A stretch of DNA of 64,000 nucleotides from Spirochaetia bacterium (GCA_022482625.1 JAKVOU010000001.1:806001-870000), one strand, 5' to 3'; positions 18,327 through 27,825 are shown, numbered from the stretch's first letter. The notes: generated by a model from the sequence alone, not told the origin. A program made the numbers and translations.

Positions 18327-19398
18327 TGATGATACGACTATGACTGAAGTGCTGCAGCTGGCTGAAAAGCTGCTTGCTGCAGATCCTTGGAAACTTTTCA
18401 GTTCCCTTGACGTCCTTGGTTTCCAGCCGGGAATAAATGAAAGGGCTTATATTTTCTTTGGGAAGGAAGGCCGTGACCTTTCGATGCAGGTCTTCGTAGG
18501 CTCAAAAGCCTTCAAGACTCTCTGCAGGTCCTTCGATATCCCTCCGTATGCCTCCGGCTTTGATTATTTGGAAAAGGAACTGAAAAAGGATTGTTATTGC
18601 CTTTCCTTCCTCAGCGAAGAGGAACTCCAGGAAGATGAACTTTCACTGCTGACTTCCCACAAATGGTCCGATGCCCGCTTTCCTGTCTTCCGGCGGCAAC
18701 ACCCGATGTCATTCCAGCAAGAGCTATCAGACGATGAAAATGGCTTGGATATCCTGAAGAAGGCCATGGCTGTCGTCCTGGATGCCACAGCATACTTTCC
18801 TGCCCATGGCAAGGACAAGGAAAATTCAACTTTCCAGACTTGGTTCGAGGAAACTGGCGCAAAGGATTCACAGCAACTGGATTACATTCCCTTTGCAAAA
18901 GGCGAGAAAAAGGGATTCCTCTGGCAACCGCTTCAAGTCGACTGGATTGCCGAAGCTGAAGAGCTGGATATACCAGGACCTTTTTCTCCTGATTCAAAAG
19001 CTGTGACTGATGCCAGGCACGCAAAGCAGAATCCAGGACAAATCGCCTATTTTGACATCTTCTGCCCAGGCTTTCCCATTGAAGACTACAAGAGCAACTG
19101 GCGTTACTGCTATGCAGCGATCCTGACGGACCTGAAAAAGGGCAATGAAGAACCATTCCTCCATTTCTTTTTTCCAGAAGCAGGAAAAGATGGACTGTTC
19201 TATGCCATGGCAACATACATGACAGAGCATGGAAAACCACTGGCAATAAAAGCTTTCGGAGGTCGTTCATTGGCCCTTGCTGAAGAATTGTTTGCACCAT
19301 TGGGGCTGAAAGTATCAAAAGAAAAACCAGAGAACAAAAGGCGTCTGGTCAATGCCGAAGAACGGGCCTTGGACAGTTTTGCACCTACTCCTTCCTGA
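18319..19398 (+). CDS. Hypothetical protein coupled to the helicase gene
   Basis: A 359-residue acidic, soluble protein that I do not recognise. The ATG at 18319 overlaps the helicase stop by 8 nt and has AAAGGA 8 nt upstream, which indicates translational coupling. No signal peptide or membrane segment is visible. It may have two domains. The N-terminal part (about 15-160) contains VFVGSKAFKTLCRSFDIPPYA. The C-terminal part (about 200-350) contains PGQIAYFDIFCPGFP, two WRYCYAAILTDLKKG-like strands and GRSLALAEELFAPLG. The content resembles large, poorly characterised bacterial proteins annotated only with DUFs. A role connected with the helicase is inferred from the overlap alone. Confidence 0.75.
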   Translation: MSNDDTTMTEVLQLAEKLLAADPWKLFSSLDVLGFQPGINERAYIFFGKEGRDLSMQVFVGSKAFKTLCRSFDIPPYASGFDYLEKELKKDCYCLSFLSEEELQEDELSLLTSHKWSDARFPVFRRQHPMSFQQELSDDENGLDILKKAMAVVLDATAYFPAHGKDKENSTFQTWFEETGAKDSQQLDYIPFAKGEKKGFLWQPLQVDWIAEAEELDIPGPFSPDSKAVTDARHAKQNPGQIAYFDIFCPGFPIEDYKSNWRYCYAAILTDLKKGNEEPFLHFFFPEAGKDGLFYAMATYMTEHGKPLAIKAFGGRSLALAEELFAPLGLKVSKEKPENKRRLVNAEERALDSFAPTPS

Positions 19399-19410
19399 GC
19401 GCTTCTGATC

Positions 19411-21012
19411 TCAGAGCAACATAGAATAAATAGCGCCTTCAAGCCCATGCATATGAAGGGTATTCCCTTCCCTGACAGGAGGTTTTGCCTGTTTGTTCGT
19501 AGAAAAGACCATATCGCCAGCACTGAACGGAATGCCAAGCATGTTCAGCTGGACATCCTTGGTCCTGGTAGAAAAATTAAGCACCATAAGCAATGTTTCG
19601 TTTTCGGCACTCCGAAGATAAGCAAGCACATTCTTGTCAGGTGACTGCAAGAATGAACACGATCCATCAATCAAGGCAGGATGTTTCTTCCTCAGCCGAA
19701 TGAATTTCTGATAGTAATGATATGTAGATACTTCAGCCTGAGCCTGGCTGTCTGCTGCGAAGCGTTCCCTGTGGGCTACCAGAGGCAACCATGGCTGATG
19801 CTCGGAAAAACCTCCGAAACGTTCGATTGCCTTCCAGATCATCGGTCCCCGTTCTCCGTCACGGCTCTTATATCTGAACAAGAATCTGCCGGCAAGCACA
19901 TCATGGGATTCCTTTGTACCGACATGTGAATTTTCCAATCCAAGTTCCTGTCCATAATAAAGGAACATCGTTCCTCGCTGAGTAAAAAGGAACATGGCAG
20001 CAAGCCTGATCTTATCCACATTGCCTTTGAATTTAGTTGCCATCCTGATGTGGTCATGGTTTGAAAGCACCCAGGCCGGCCAATTTCGGCCGACTGCATC
20101 ATACCAGCGTTGCGCCGCAGTCTTCCAGACATTGGACTTGAATGGCAGGTTGATCAGGGAATAGTCAAAGGCGAGGTTCAGTTCATCATTGAACGTACCA
20201 TAATAACTTGCAACGACTTCCGGTTCCCCAGGAGGTTCGACAATTATCTCTCCGATGAGCACTTTATCATCGTAAGAGTTTGCAAGGTCCCTTATTGCCC
20301 GAATTCGTCGATGTGCAAACGGACGATTCCTATCAAAAATATGCCGCTGCTTGTTATAGCGGGTATAGTGTCCGGGATAAAGCGGATTATTTCTGAAAGT
20401 ACGGTCCTTTACAATGAGATTTATGGCAGAAAGCCTAAATCCGTCGACTCCCAGCTCCAACCAGTAGGCAAGGTCAGCAAGTACCGCATCAACCATATCC
20501 TGGTTCCTCCAATTGAGATCAGGGGCTTCAGGAAGGAAGGAGTGGAGATAATACTGGCCCCGCTTGCTGTCAAACGTCCACGCTGACCCACCGAAGAAAG
20601 ATCTCCAATTGTTGGGAACTTTGTCCTGCCAGATATAGAAATCACTTTTGTCATTGTCCTTGCCAGCCCTGCTTTGCCGAAACCAGGGATGTTCGATGGA
20701 AGTATTGGAAAGCTGTATATCAAGTATCACTTTCAGTCCCTGTTTATGTGCCGCATCCAACAGCATCATGAAATCATCCATGGTACCCAATTCAGGATCT
20801 ATAGAGCGATAATCCGAAATATCATAGCCCATATCATTCTTCGGTGAGGGAAAGATGGGAGATAGCAGAAGGGCACCTACACCAAGTCCCGTCAAATAGT
20901 CCAGATGTTGGACTATGCCGTACAAATCCCCTATTCCGTCACCATTGCTGTCTTGAAAACTCCGGACGTATATCTGATAGATGACAGCTGTTTCCCACCA
21001 CTCGTGAACCAT
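19411..21012 (-). CDS. GH13 alpha-glucosidase-like protein, probably catalytically inactive
   Basis: A 533-residue protein with the full GH13 (oligo-1,6-glucosidase/trehalose-6-phosphate hydrolase type) (beta/alpha)8 fold. It begins WWETAVIYQIYVRSFQDSNGDG and has the GYDISDYRSIDPELGT block and a C-terminal beta domain. Key catalytic positions differ. Region I, normally DxxxNH, reads D98-IQL-S-N, so the conserved Asn and His are Ser102 and Asn103. Region II, normally GFRxD, reads GFRLS, so the nucleophile Asp is Ser195. The acid/base Glu255 (LIGEI) and region IV SNHD (319-320) remain. Retaining glycosidase activity is therefore unlikely. A sugar-binding or regulatory role is possible. The gene is intact with no stop or frameshift. 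Confidence 0.88.
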   Translation of the reverse strand: MVHEWWETAVIYQIYVRSFQDSNGDGIGDLYGIVQHLDYLTGLGVGALLLSPIFPSPKNDMGYDISDYRSIDPELGTMDDFMMLLDAAHKQGLKVILDIQLSNTSIEHPWFRQSRAGKDNDKSDFYIWQDKVPNNWRSFFGGSAWTFDSKRGQYYLHSFLPEAPDLNWRNQDMVDAVLADLAYWLELGVDGFRLSAINLIVKDRTFRNNPLYPGHYTRYNKQRHIFDRNRPFAHRRIRAIRDLANSYDDKVLIGEIIVEPPGEPEVVASYYGTFNDELNLAFDYSLINLPFKSNVWKTAAQRWYDAVGRNWPAWVLSNHDHIRMATKFKGNVDKIRLAAMFLFTQRGTMFLYYGQELGLENSHVGTKESHDVLAGRFLFRYKSRDGERGPMIWKAIERFGGFSEHQPWLPLVAHRERFAADSQAQAEVSTYHYYQKFIRLRKKHPALIDGSCSFLQSPDKNVLAYLRSAENETLLMVLNFSTRTKDVQLNMLGIPFSAGDMVFSTNKQAKPPVREGNTLHMHGLEGAIYSMLL

Positions 21013-21230
21013 GCTACCTCCCTGTAGTCACCTTGCCAGTATACTGAAAAAAAAGGCCGAGGGAAAGAAAAATACAACAGAGCACTGTTGCAATTTCAGG
21101 TATGTCGTTGGAACCTACTTAGTATCAAGAATATATTTATAAAAATATATATTCCTAATTCGGTATATAATATCTACTTTAAAATAATTACATCATTGCT
21201 CTAGCGGTCTTCTGACAAGGATAAAAGCAT

Positions 21231-21255
21231 AAAAATAAGGCAGCTCTGCGCTGCC
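21231..21255 (-). terminator. Rho-independent terminator of the parA-like operon
   Basis: GGCAGC (21239-21244) and GCTGCC (21250-21255) form a stem. On the minus strand this is followed by TTATTTTTATGC. It lies about 33 bp after the stop of the 92-residue gene. Confidence 0.8.
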
Positions 21256-21287
21256 TCTTCTGCTTCGTGATATCTGTAGGAAAAAAA

Positions 21288-21566
21288 TCAATTTTCCTCA
21301 TCCTCTTCTTTTTGAAACTTGAAATTCCTTTGGAAATACTTCAAGGCAAAACGTGTCCCGGAAGCCCAGCCAAGTCCCATCTGGTCATACATTTCTTCAA
21401 GGTCTTCCTTAAAGGACGGCTCTATGGAAAATGTCGTAAGTATTTTCTTCTCTTTGCCTGATGACTTGACTTTCTTTTCTGCTGCAAATAATTTGCTGGC
21501 TTTCGTCACATTCACGTTTTCTGCTGTTTCTGGTTCTATTTCAGCCTTTGTCCTCTTCAATGCCAT
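21288..21566 (-). CDS. Small protein partner of ParA (possible DNA-binding or adaptor)
   Basis: A 92-residue protein whose start is 3 bp after the stop of the ParA gene, so they are cotranscribed. The first 40 residues are lysine-rich and probably disordered. The C-terminal part, with ILTTFSIEPSFKEDLEEMYDQMGLGWASGTRFALKYFQ, looks like a short alpha-helical unit. The beta-strand TTFSIEP followed by two helices is compatible with a ribbon-helix-helix DNA-binding fold, as in small ParB-like partners. That reading is an inference. No full-length ParB is adjacent. Confidence 0.7.
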   Translation of the reverse strand: MALKRTKAEIEPETAENVNVTKASKLFAAEKKVKSSGKEKKILTTFSIEPSFKEDLEEMYDQMGLGWASGTRFALKYFQRNFKFQKEEDEEN

Positions 21567-21569
21567 ATG

Positions 21570-22331
21570 CTATCTCCAAATTTCCTTTTCCATCTCCAGG
21601 AAAGTTTCCCGGGTACGATCCTTCATCCCCTTGCCGTTTTCCTTGAGAAGCTGGGGTGCCGTCTTTTCTTCCTGTGCCTTCCTGAATATCGGATCCACGG
21701 GTATCTGGTATACGGTAAAATCACCCTTGCAGGCAGCCTCATAGATATCTCGATGCTGCTTGATCCTGTTATCATAGGAATTTATGACAACTTTGTCATG
21801 CAGTATATTTGACCGAAAATTTTTTTTCAACTTAGCAAGTTCGTCTATGAATATCTCAAGTCCGTCAAGACTGAAGGTTTCAGGTGTCATAGGTGTAATG
21901 ACTTCATCGGCAGCAATAAGAGCAGAACGTTCCAGCCGACCCAGTCCAGGGGAAAGATCGAGAATAATCCTCTCAAAGTTCTTCCCAAGTTCCTTGACCA
22001 AATCTTGGATGACATATGGCTCATCAGCCAGTTTTGTTTCCGAATAGGGCTTGAGAGAACCTCCGATACCGAAGGTAGGAAGGATCGAAAGGTTCTGGAC
22101 CTGCTGTACAGGAACAACCGCATCCATAGGAAAACATTTGCCCTGTACGACATCAGAAAGTTCCCAATCAGGTGCTTCCCTTAGGAACCAAGAGGAAGCA
22201 TTCCCCTGAGGATCGACATCGATAAGCAATGTCGGAATCCCTGACATCGCGGACTGGCAGGCAAGTGTCCCTGAAATGGTAGTCTTGCCTACGCCACCTT
22301 TCTGTAAATGAAATGCAATAGTCTTCGTCAT
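21570..22331 (-). CDS. ParA/Soj family ATPase
   Basis: A 253-residue deviant Walker-type ATPase. It shows the deviant Walker A KGGVGKTTISGTLA (about 11-24), switch I/Walker A' LLIDVDPQGNASSW and Walker B IILDLSPGLG. PETFSLDGLEIFIDEL and VINSYDNRIKQHRDIYEA are typical of the Soj/ParA core. It hydrolyses ATP to position DNA, proteins or complexes. The C-terminus (KENGKGMKDRTRETFLEMEKEI) is helical. A GTG two codons upstream (22337) could also start it. The short partner gene and the lack of chromosomal parB, gidB or mnmG neighbours suggest an accessory ParA, of plasmid or mobile-element type or one that positions a cellular structure. Confidence 0.92.
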   Translation of the reverse strand: MTKTIAFHLQKGGVGKTTISGTLACQSAMSGIPTLLIDVDPQGNASSWFLREAPDWELSDVVQGKCFPMDAVVPVQQVQNLSILPTFGIGGSLKPYSETKLADEPYVIQDLVKELGKNFERIILDLSPGLGRLERSALIAADEVITPMTPETFSLDGLEIFIDELAKLKKNFRSNILHDKVVINSYDNRIKQHRDIYEAACKGDFTVYQIPVDPIFRKAQEEKTAPQLLKENGKGMKDRTRETFLEMEKEIWR

Positions 22332-22553
22332 AATCACGCCCTACTCATAAAGTAATACCATCAAATTTCTCTCCTTACAAGAGCAATAAGTTTTTTTTAT
22401 AGTTATCATGTCAAAATTCTGCCAAACTCTATAGCTATACTGGAGAAAAAATCAATTCTAATACAGAAACTATGATATTTCTATATTCCTCTACCCAGTA
22501 TCAGTACAGCTTCACTAGCAAAAGCTGGACAATTCCATATAAAAAAACACACT

Positions 22554-23711
22554 GTGACATCATTTAAGGTATCATCAATCATGTGTATTACTGGTAAAAT
22601 CGATACCGACCATCGCAAGTTTCAGGCCAATGACTTATGGCTCGTCTGTTTCGATATGCCTCTCAGACGGAACCAGTATACTACATTTTTTCCAAACGTG
22701 CCACATAAGTTTGGAAGAAAAATACCATTTATCAGTATCGGCGGGCCTTGCTTACCTTGAGCAGAAAATAAGCACTGCCCTTCAGATAACAGGCAGCCAT
22801 GGTTGTAGTCGAGACAGATGGTCACAAAGGCATTTGCTATGCCATAGGCTCATTCAAACTTATCCAGAAACGCTTACATGGTCCCCATTCAGATAGATTT
22901 CCTTTGCAAATGCCTGGCGGCAAGCACGAAAATGCTTCTGCAGGTGTCTGCTGCTTTTTCCATACTATACACATGGACATCTGCCAACATATCCTTGCAT
23001 GTGCAGTCAGTTTCCGCTACAAAAAGAGCAAGGTCACCGTTTACATGCCCGAGTTAACGAAGCATTCTCATCAGCAATGGAAGTTTTGCCGACCACCCCT
23101 TCCCTCTTACTTTCTGTCAAAATGAACCAGGTTCACAATACACGTACTTCTGTCATTTGTTCTCACTTTAACAATTCACCAAAGGGAAGCAACCGGCTGG
23201 CGGATGACATCCATACCTTTCGGTCCATGGGCTAGTAAAAACCATGACGGACAGATTCCTGTGGGTAATATCCCTGAAACAGAAACAAGTCAAAGCTACA
23301 CTACAGCTTGCAGGTCCTACGGTCTGAGCACTGCCAGATGCAGGATAATAGAGCTAGCTCCCAAACGAAATGCCGATCAGTCTTTTCTTCCACACCTTCC
23401 CGGACTCATTGAGGACAAGTCCATGCACAATAGTAAGATGATGGACTACACTGTTTACCTTGGACAAACTGACTATACTTTTTTTGCTGAAGATATCATC
23501 CCGTCCTATTCCTCACCACCCTCAACATGGCAGCTTACAGTTGCACAGCCATACTGAAACGTCTTGGCAAGGCCAAACCTTTGATAAAGCTACTCCCTTG
23601 CAACAGTTCCTTACCAAAGGACATTTGTCGACGACACCTAGAGAAATGCAAATTACCGGTCTGCCCGACTCTAGAGAAGAACGATGATGGATATGATAAA
23701 AATCAATAGAA
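22554..23711 (+). pseudogene. Decayed gene, possibly enolase-superfamily (mandelate racemase type)
   Basis: A 1.2 kb stretch where coding-like fragments occur in several plus-strand frames with no intact gene. From 22799 a frame reads MVVVETDGHKGICYAIGS, which resembles the VxVETDDGhxGxGYtxG strand of mandelate racemase-type enolases. Near 23195 a fragment reads RLADDIHTFRSMG, and near 23440-23510 one reads YLGQTDYTFFAEDIIP, reminiscent of the FFEEPIP block. Order and spacing would fit one ~380-residue gene broken by many indels. The family guess is weak; that the stretch is degraded coding DNA is more certain. It lies between the parA promoter and asnA. Confidence 0.4.
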
Positions 23712-23802
23712 ATTCTTATGTATCTGTTTCTTTTTCAGTTGTTAATTCACGTTTTCCGTTGTATCCTACCTCAAGAAAGCTACATTAAGGAGCAGAACTC
23801 GA

Positions 23803-24837
23803 ATGAGTACGTATTTTCCAGAAGGATATGTTTCACTGTTTGACAAAAAACAGACTGAAAAGGGAATAAAATTTGTCAAGGATACCTTCGAACGGGAACT
23901 TGCAGGAGAACTGATGCTCAGCAGAGTAACCAGTCCTTTGTTTGTACCTAAGCATTCAGGTATCAATGATGATCTGAACGGTGTGGAACGTCCGGTAAGT
24001 TTTGATATCGGGAAAATGGACAACAAGAAAATGGAAATCATCCAATCCTTGGCAAAATGGAAAAGGATGGCCCTTGCAGACCATGGCTACACACCGGGAA
24101 CAGGACTCTATACAGATATGAATGCCGTGAGGCCAGATGATGACATCGACGCAATCCATTCAATTTATGTAGACCAGTGGGATTGGGAGCTTGTGATTAC
24201 CGAAGAACAACGCAATCTTGATTTCCTGAAGAAAACGGTAAGGAAGATTTACGAAGCTCTGAGAAGGACCCAATTCTTGGTCAATGAATCTTTTCCGACA
24301 CAGCTGCCGAAGCTTCCTGAGGAAATCACGTTCATTCATAGTGAAGATGCCTTGCACAGATATCCGAAATTGGACCCATCCCAACGCGAAAAGGCATTGG
24401 CCAAGGAATATGGTGCAATTTTCATCATCGGCATCGGGGCTGAGCTTGCTGACGGACAGGTCCATGGCGGAAGAGCTCCTGACTATGATGACTGGACGAC
24501 TCCTACAGGTCACGGTCATCAGGGACTGAACGGGGACATCATTGTCTGGGACTATGTCAGAAACGATTCCATGGAACTTTCTTCAATGGGTATCAGAGTC
24601 GATGCAACGGCATTGATGCGACAGCTGAAAATTAGAGGGTGTGAAGAAAGAAAGGATTTCTACTGGCACAAACGGCTTTTGAACGGGGAATTCCCATTGA
24701 CCATAGGTGGAGGCATCGGACAAAGCAGGCTTTGCATGATTTTGCTCCAGAAGGCACACATAGGAGAAGTACAGTCATCCGAATGGCCTGAGGCAGTAAA
24801 GATAGAGGCAAAAGGGAAAGGAATTCCTTTCATGTAA
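23803..24837 (+). CDS. asnA: Aspartate-ammonia ligase (asparagine synthetase A)
   Basis: A 344-residue ATP-dependent ligase that makes asparagine from aspartate and ammonia in the cytoplasm. It is close to E. coli AsnA in length (330). Class II tRNA-synthetase-like motifs are present: SRVTSPLFVPKHSGINDDLNGVERPV, AKWKRMALADHGYTPGTGLYTDMNA, VDQWDWE, and the C-terminal ERKDFYWHKRLLNGEFPLTIGGGIGQSRLCM. All blocks are intact. AAGGAG lies 10 nt before the ATG. The exonuclease III gene follows after 55 bp on the same strand. Confidence 0.97.
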   Translation: MSTYFPEGYVSLFDKKQTEKGIKFVKDTFERELAGELMLSRVTSPLFVPKHSGINDDLNGVERPVSFDIGKMDNKKMEIIQSLAKWKRMALADHGYTPGTGLYTDMNAVRPDDDIDAIHSIYVDQWDWELVITEEQRNLDFLKKTVRKIYEALRRTQFLVNESFPTQLPKLPEEITFIHSEDALHRYPKLDPSQREKALAKEYGAIFIIGIGAELADGQVHGGRAPDYDDWTTPTGHGHQGLNGDIIVWDYVRNDSMELSSMGIRVDATALMRQLKIRGCEERKDFYWHKRLLNGEFPLTIGGGIGQSRLCMILLQKAHIGEVQSSEWPEAVKIEAKGKGIPFM

Positions 24838-24892
24838 TGGAAACTGGGGCAGGAGTTGCCTTCGGCCCCAGCAGTATGGACAAGGAGCGCAC

Positions 24893-25657
24893 ATGTCGGA
24901 ATTGACTTTGGTATCATGGAATGTCAACGGGCTGAGAGCAGCAGACAAGAAAGGGTTCAGGACATATTTTGAGCAAAAAAATGCTGATATATTCTGTCTG
25001 CAGGAGACAAAGCTTTCAGAAGGTCAGTTTGATTTCAATCCTGAAGGCTACCATAGCTACTACAGCTATTCAACAGCAAGGAAAGGTTACAGCGGTACTG
25101 CTCTCTTTTCAAAGGAAGCTCCCCTTTCAGTGACATACGGCATAGGCAGTCCCCTTGACGATGAAGGCCGTACCATTCTTGCAGAATATGATCATTTCTT
25201 TGTCATCTGCGTCTATACCCCAAACAGCCAGGATGAGCTCAAACGACTTGACCAACGGCTTATGTGGGATGCTGCCTTCAGGAACAGACTAAAGGAACTT
25301 GATGATTCAAAGCCAATCCTTGCCTGCGGAGACTTCAATGTTGCCCATACATCCATCGACTTGAAGAATCCGAAACCAAATGAAGGTCATGCAGGTTACT
25401 CAAAGGAAGAAAGAGACAGCTTCACGACTTTGCTAGAAGAAGGCTTCTGTGATTCATTCAGGTATCTGTACCCTACAGTCGAGCACAGATATAGCTGGTG
25501 GAGCTATCGGTTCAAAGCAAGAGAAAAGAATGCAGGATGGAGAATCGACTATTGGCTGACGTCTGACAGGATCAAAGACAAAATCAAGGAAAGTGAAATC
25601 GATGACACCGTAATGGGAAGTGACCATGCACCTATTTATCTGAAGATTGATATGTGA
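24893..25657 (+). CDS. xth: Exodeoxyribonuclease III (AP endonuclease)
   Basis: A 254-residue member of the exonuclease III/ExoA family. It cuts abasic DNA and removes 3' blocks in base-excision repair. Conserved residues are visible: SWNVNGLRA at the start, FCLQETKLSEGQF (metal Glu), FVICVYTPNSQ, ILACGDFNVAHTSIDL (Asp/Asn), WWSYRFKAREKNAGWRIDYWLTS and the C-terminal MGSDHAPIYL (Asp-His). Its length matches the ExoA type (about 250). A strong terminator follows 34 bp after the stop. Confidence 0.95.
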   Translation: MSELTLVSWNVNGLRAADKKGFRTYFEQKNADIFCLQETKLSEGQFDFNPEGYHSYYSYSTARKGYSGTALFSKEAPLSVTYGIGSPLDDEGRTILAEYDHFFVICVYTPNSQDELKRLDQRLMWDAAFRNRLKELDDSKPILACGDFNVAHTSIDLKNPKPNEGHAGYSKEERDSFTTLLEEGFCDSFRYLYPTVEHRYSWWSYRFKAREKNAGWRIDYWLTSDRIKDKIKESEIDDTVMGSDHAPIYLKIDM

Positions 25658-25690
25658 CTTGTACTTTTTAAGCTCTATTACAACTGAACT

Positions 25691-25727
25691 AAATCGGGTG
25701 AAAGCATATTACCCGATTTATTTTTTT
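25691..25727 (+). terminator. Rho-independent terminator after xth
   Basis: AAATCGGGT (25691-25699) and ACCCGATTT (25711-25719) form a 9-bp stem followed by ATTTTTTT. Confidence 0.92.
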
Positions 25728-25888
25728 CAGAACCAAGCTTTTCACTGGTGTAAAAATAAAATGACTAAAAATCATTATATACATCATTAAAAACAGCAAA
25801 CAGAATAATATCAAGTCATTGATTTCCACTGTAAAACAGAGCTCGATAAGATTATCGGGCTCTGTCATCATAACGATCATTTTGGTAA

Positions 25889-27721
25889 TCAATGCAGATA
25901 ATGTGGAATCTCACCTCTTGATTCCAGGATCTTTCGCTGCTGGGTATTCAATACCTTCTTGCACATCCTGACCGACAATGGAGTAACTTCGACCAATTCA
26001 TCTTCCTTGATGAACTGGATGGCCTGTTCAAGGCTCATCTTGGTAATGGGTGTCAGCGTAACGGCTTCATCCTTTCCGGAAGCTCTCAGGTTTGTCAGTT
26101 TCTTGGTCCTTGTAGGATTCAGCATAAGGTCAAGATCACGGTTCCTTTCTCCGACGATCTCTCCTTCATACACAGGATCACCAGGAACAACGAATAACTT
26201 TCCACGGTCTTCCAGCTGCCACAGAGCGTAAGCAACAGCTACACCTGCCCTGTCACTGATAAGAGAACCTGAAAGTCTGTCAGGGAAATCACCTTTGTAT
26301 GGTTCATACCCCTTCAGATAAGAATTCATGATACCGAACCCATGGGTATCAGTAAGAAATTCATCCCTATAGCCTATCAAACCACGCGAGGGAATGGAGA
26401 ATTTGATCTTCACCCGGTCACCTTTGTAAGTGATATCACTCATCTGGGCTTTTCTCGTGGCAAGTTTTTCCATTACAGTCCCTGAATACTCCTCAGGGCA
26501 GTCAATAAACAGTTCTTCAACAGGCTCAGTACGTTTGCCGTTTTCATCCTTGTGAAAGATAATCCGCGGACGGCCGACGCAAAGTTCAAACCCCTCACGC
26601 CGCATTTCTTCAATGATGATGGCCATCTGGAATTCCCCACGTCCCTTTACGGTATAGGAGTCATCCTCGTTCTTCTCTACTTTGATCGAGACATTGCGCA
26701 AGGCTTCCAATCGGAGTCTTTCACCGATCTTGGCACTGGTAAGTATCTTTCCCTCTTTTCCTGAAAGCGGAGAAATATTCTTGCTGAACAGCATTGAAAC
26801 CGTCGGCTCATCTATGGTTATCCTAGGAAGTGCCTTGGGATAATCCTTGGTACAGATAGTATCTCCGATCGTAACATTGTCAATGCCCGCCAAAACAACG
26901 ATATCACCGCTGTCAACTTCAGTGACATCATGGTACGTAGGCCCATCATAGGCATAGAGTTTCGTAACCCGCAGGTTTGAGACACTTCCATCAGCTTCCA
27001 TGCAGACAAGCTGCTCATTGACCGTAGCATTCCCATTGATGATTTTTCCTATGGCAAGCCGGCCAAGGAATTCGCTGTAGCTGAGATCACTGACCAGCAT
27101 CTGGAAAGGCTCTTCATCATCATATACAGGGGCAGGAATTGAATCAACGATTGCGTCAAGCAACTTGTAAAGATTCGGCTCAAGATGATCGGGATCAGTC
27201 CCGCAAGTCCCGTCTCTGCCGACTGCATAGAAAACAGGAGCCTCCAGCAACTGCTCATTGTCACTAAGCTCAAAAAGCAAGTCGTAGACCTCATCAAGTA
27301 CTTCTGCAGGCCGGGCATCTGCCCTGTCTATCTTGTTGATGACAATGATGGGTGGCAGGTGGAGAGCCAATGCTTTCTCAAGTACGAACCGTGTCTGGGG
27401 CAACGGTCCCTCGGCTGCATCACAGAGAAGCACGACTCCATCTACCATAGAAAGGCCACGCTCGACTTCTCCACCGAAGTCCGCGTGTCCAGGGGTATCA
27501 ATAATGTTGATCTTGACACCTTTCCAATGGATGGCACAGTTCTTGGCATTGATCGTAATGCCCCTTTCTCTCTCTATTGCTCCACTGTCCATGATCCGGT
27601 CCTTGCCTTCGGCTCCGGCAAGTCCTGATTGACGGAACATAGCATCGACCAACGTGGTCTTGCCATGGTCAACATGTGCAATGATTGCAATATTTCTTAT
27701 CGATTCATTCTTTCTTTTCAT
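25889..27721 (-). CDS. typA: Translational GTPase TypA/BipA
   Basis: A 610-residue ribosome-binding GTPase used in ribosome assembly and stress responses. The G motifs are IIAHVDHGKTTLVDAM (G1), RGITINAKN (G2), IIDTPGHADFGGEVER (G3) and VINKIDRADARP (G4). Elongation factor-like domains follow. The C-terminal TypA-specific region includes RGLIGYRDEFLTDTHGFGIMN, GVAVAYALWQLEDRGKLFV, VVGERNRDLDLMLNPTRTKKLTNLRASGKDE and EFVEV-type VEVTPLSVRMCKKVL. It is full length. It is convergent with xth and separated from the Nudix gene by about 100 bp. Confidence 0.97.
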   Translation of the reverse strand: MKRKNESIRNIAIIAHVDHGKTTLVDAMFRQSGLAGAEGKDRIMDSGAIERERGITINAKNCAIHWKGVKINIIDTPGHADFGGEVERGLSMVDGVVLLCDAAEGPLPQTRFVLEKALALHLPPIIVINKIDRADARPAEVLDEVYDLLFELSDNEQLLEAPVFYAVGRDGTCGTDPDHLEPNLYKLLDAIVDSIPAPVYDDEEPFQMLVSDLSYSEFLGRLAIGKIINGNATVNEQLVCMEADGSVSNLRVTKLYAYDGPTYHDVTEVDSGDIVVLAGIDNVTIGDTICTKDYPKALPRITIDEPTVSMLFSKNISPLSGKEGKILTSAKIGERLRLEALRNVSIKVEKNEDDSYTVKGRGEFQMAIIIEEMRREGFELCVGRPRIIFHKDENGKRTEPVEELFIDCPEEYSGTVMEKLATRKAQMSDITYKGDRVKIKFSIPSRGLIGYRDEFLTDTHGFGIMNSYLKGYEPYKGDFPDRLSGSLISDRAGVAVAYALWQLEDRGKLFVVPGDPVYEGEIVGERNRDLDLMLNPTRTKKLTNLRASGKDEAVTLTPITKMSLEQAIQFIKEDELVEVTPLSVRMCKKVLNTQQRKILESRGEIPHYLH

Positions 27722-27825
27722 CTTCTGTTACCTTGTCCTGTATCTTATCAGAGGAACCGTATGAAGTACGAGACCTCTACAAAGGTTTCTTCATTTTTTA
27801 TATCATAGATATGTAGGAATTGCTG

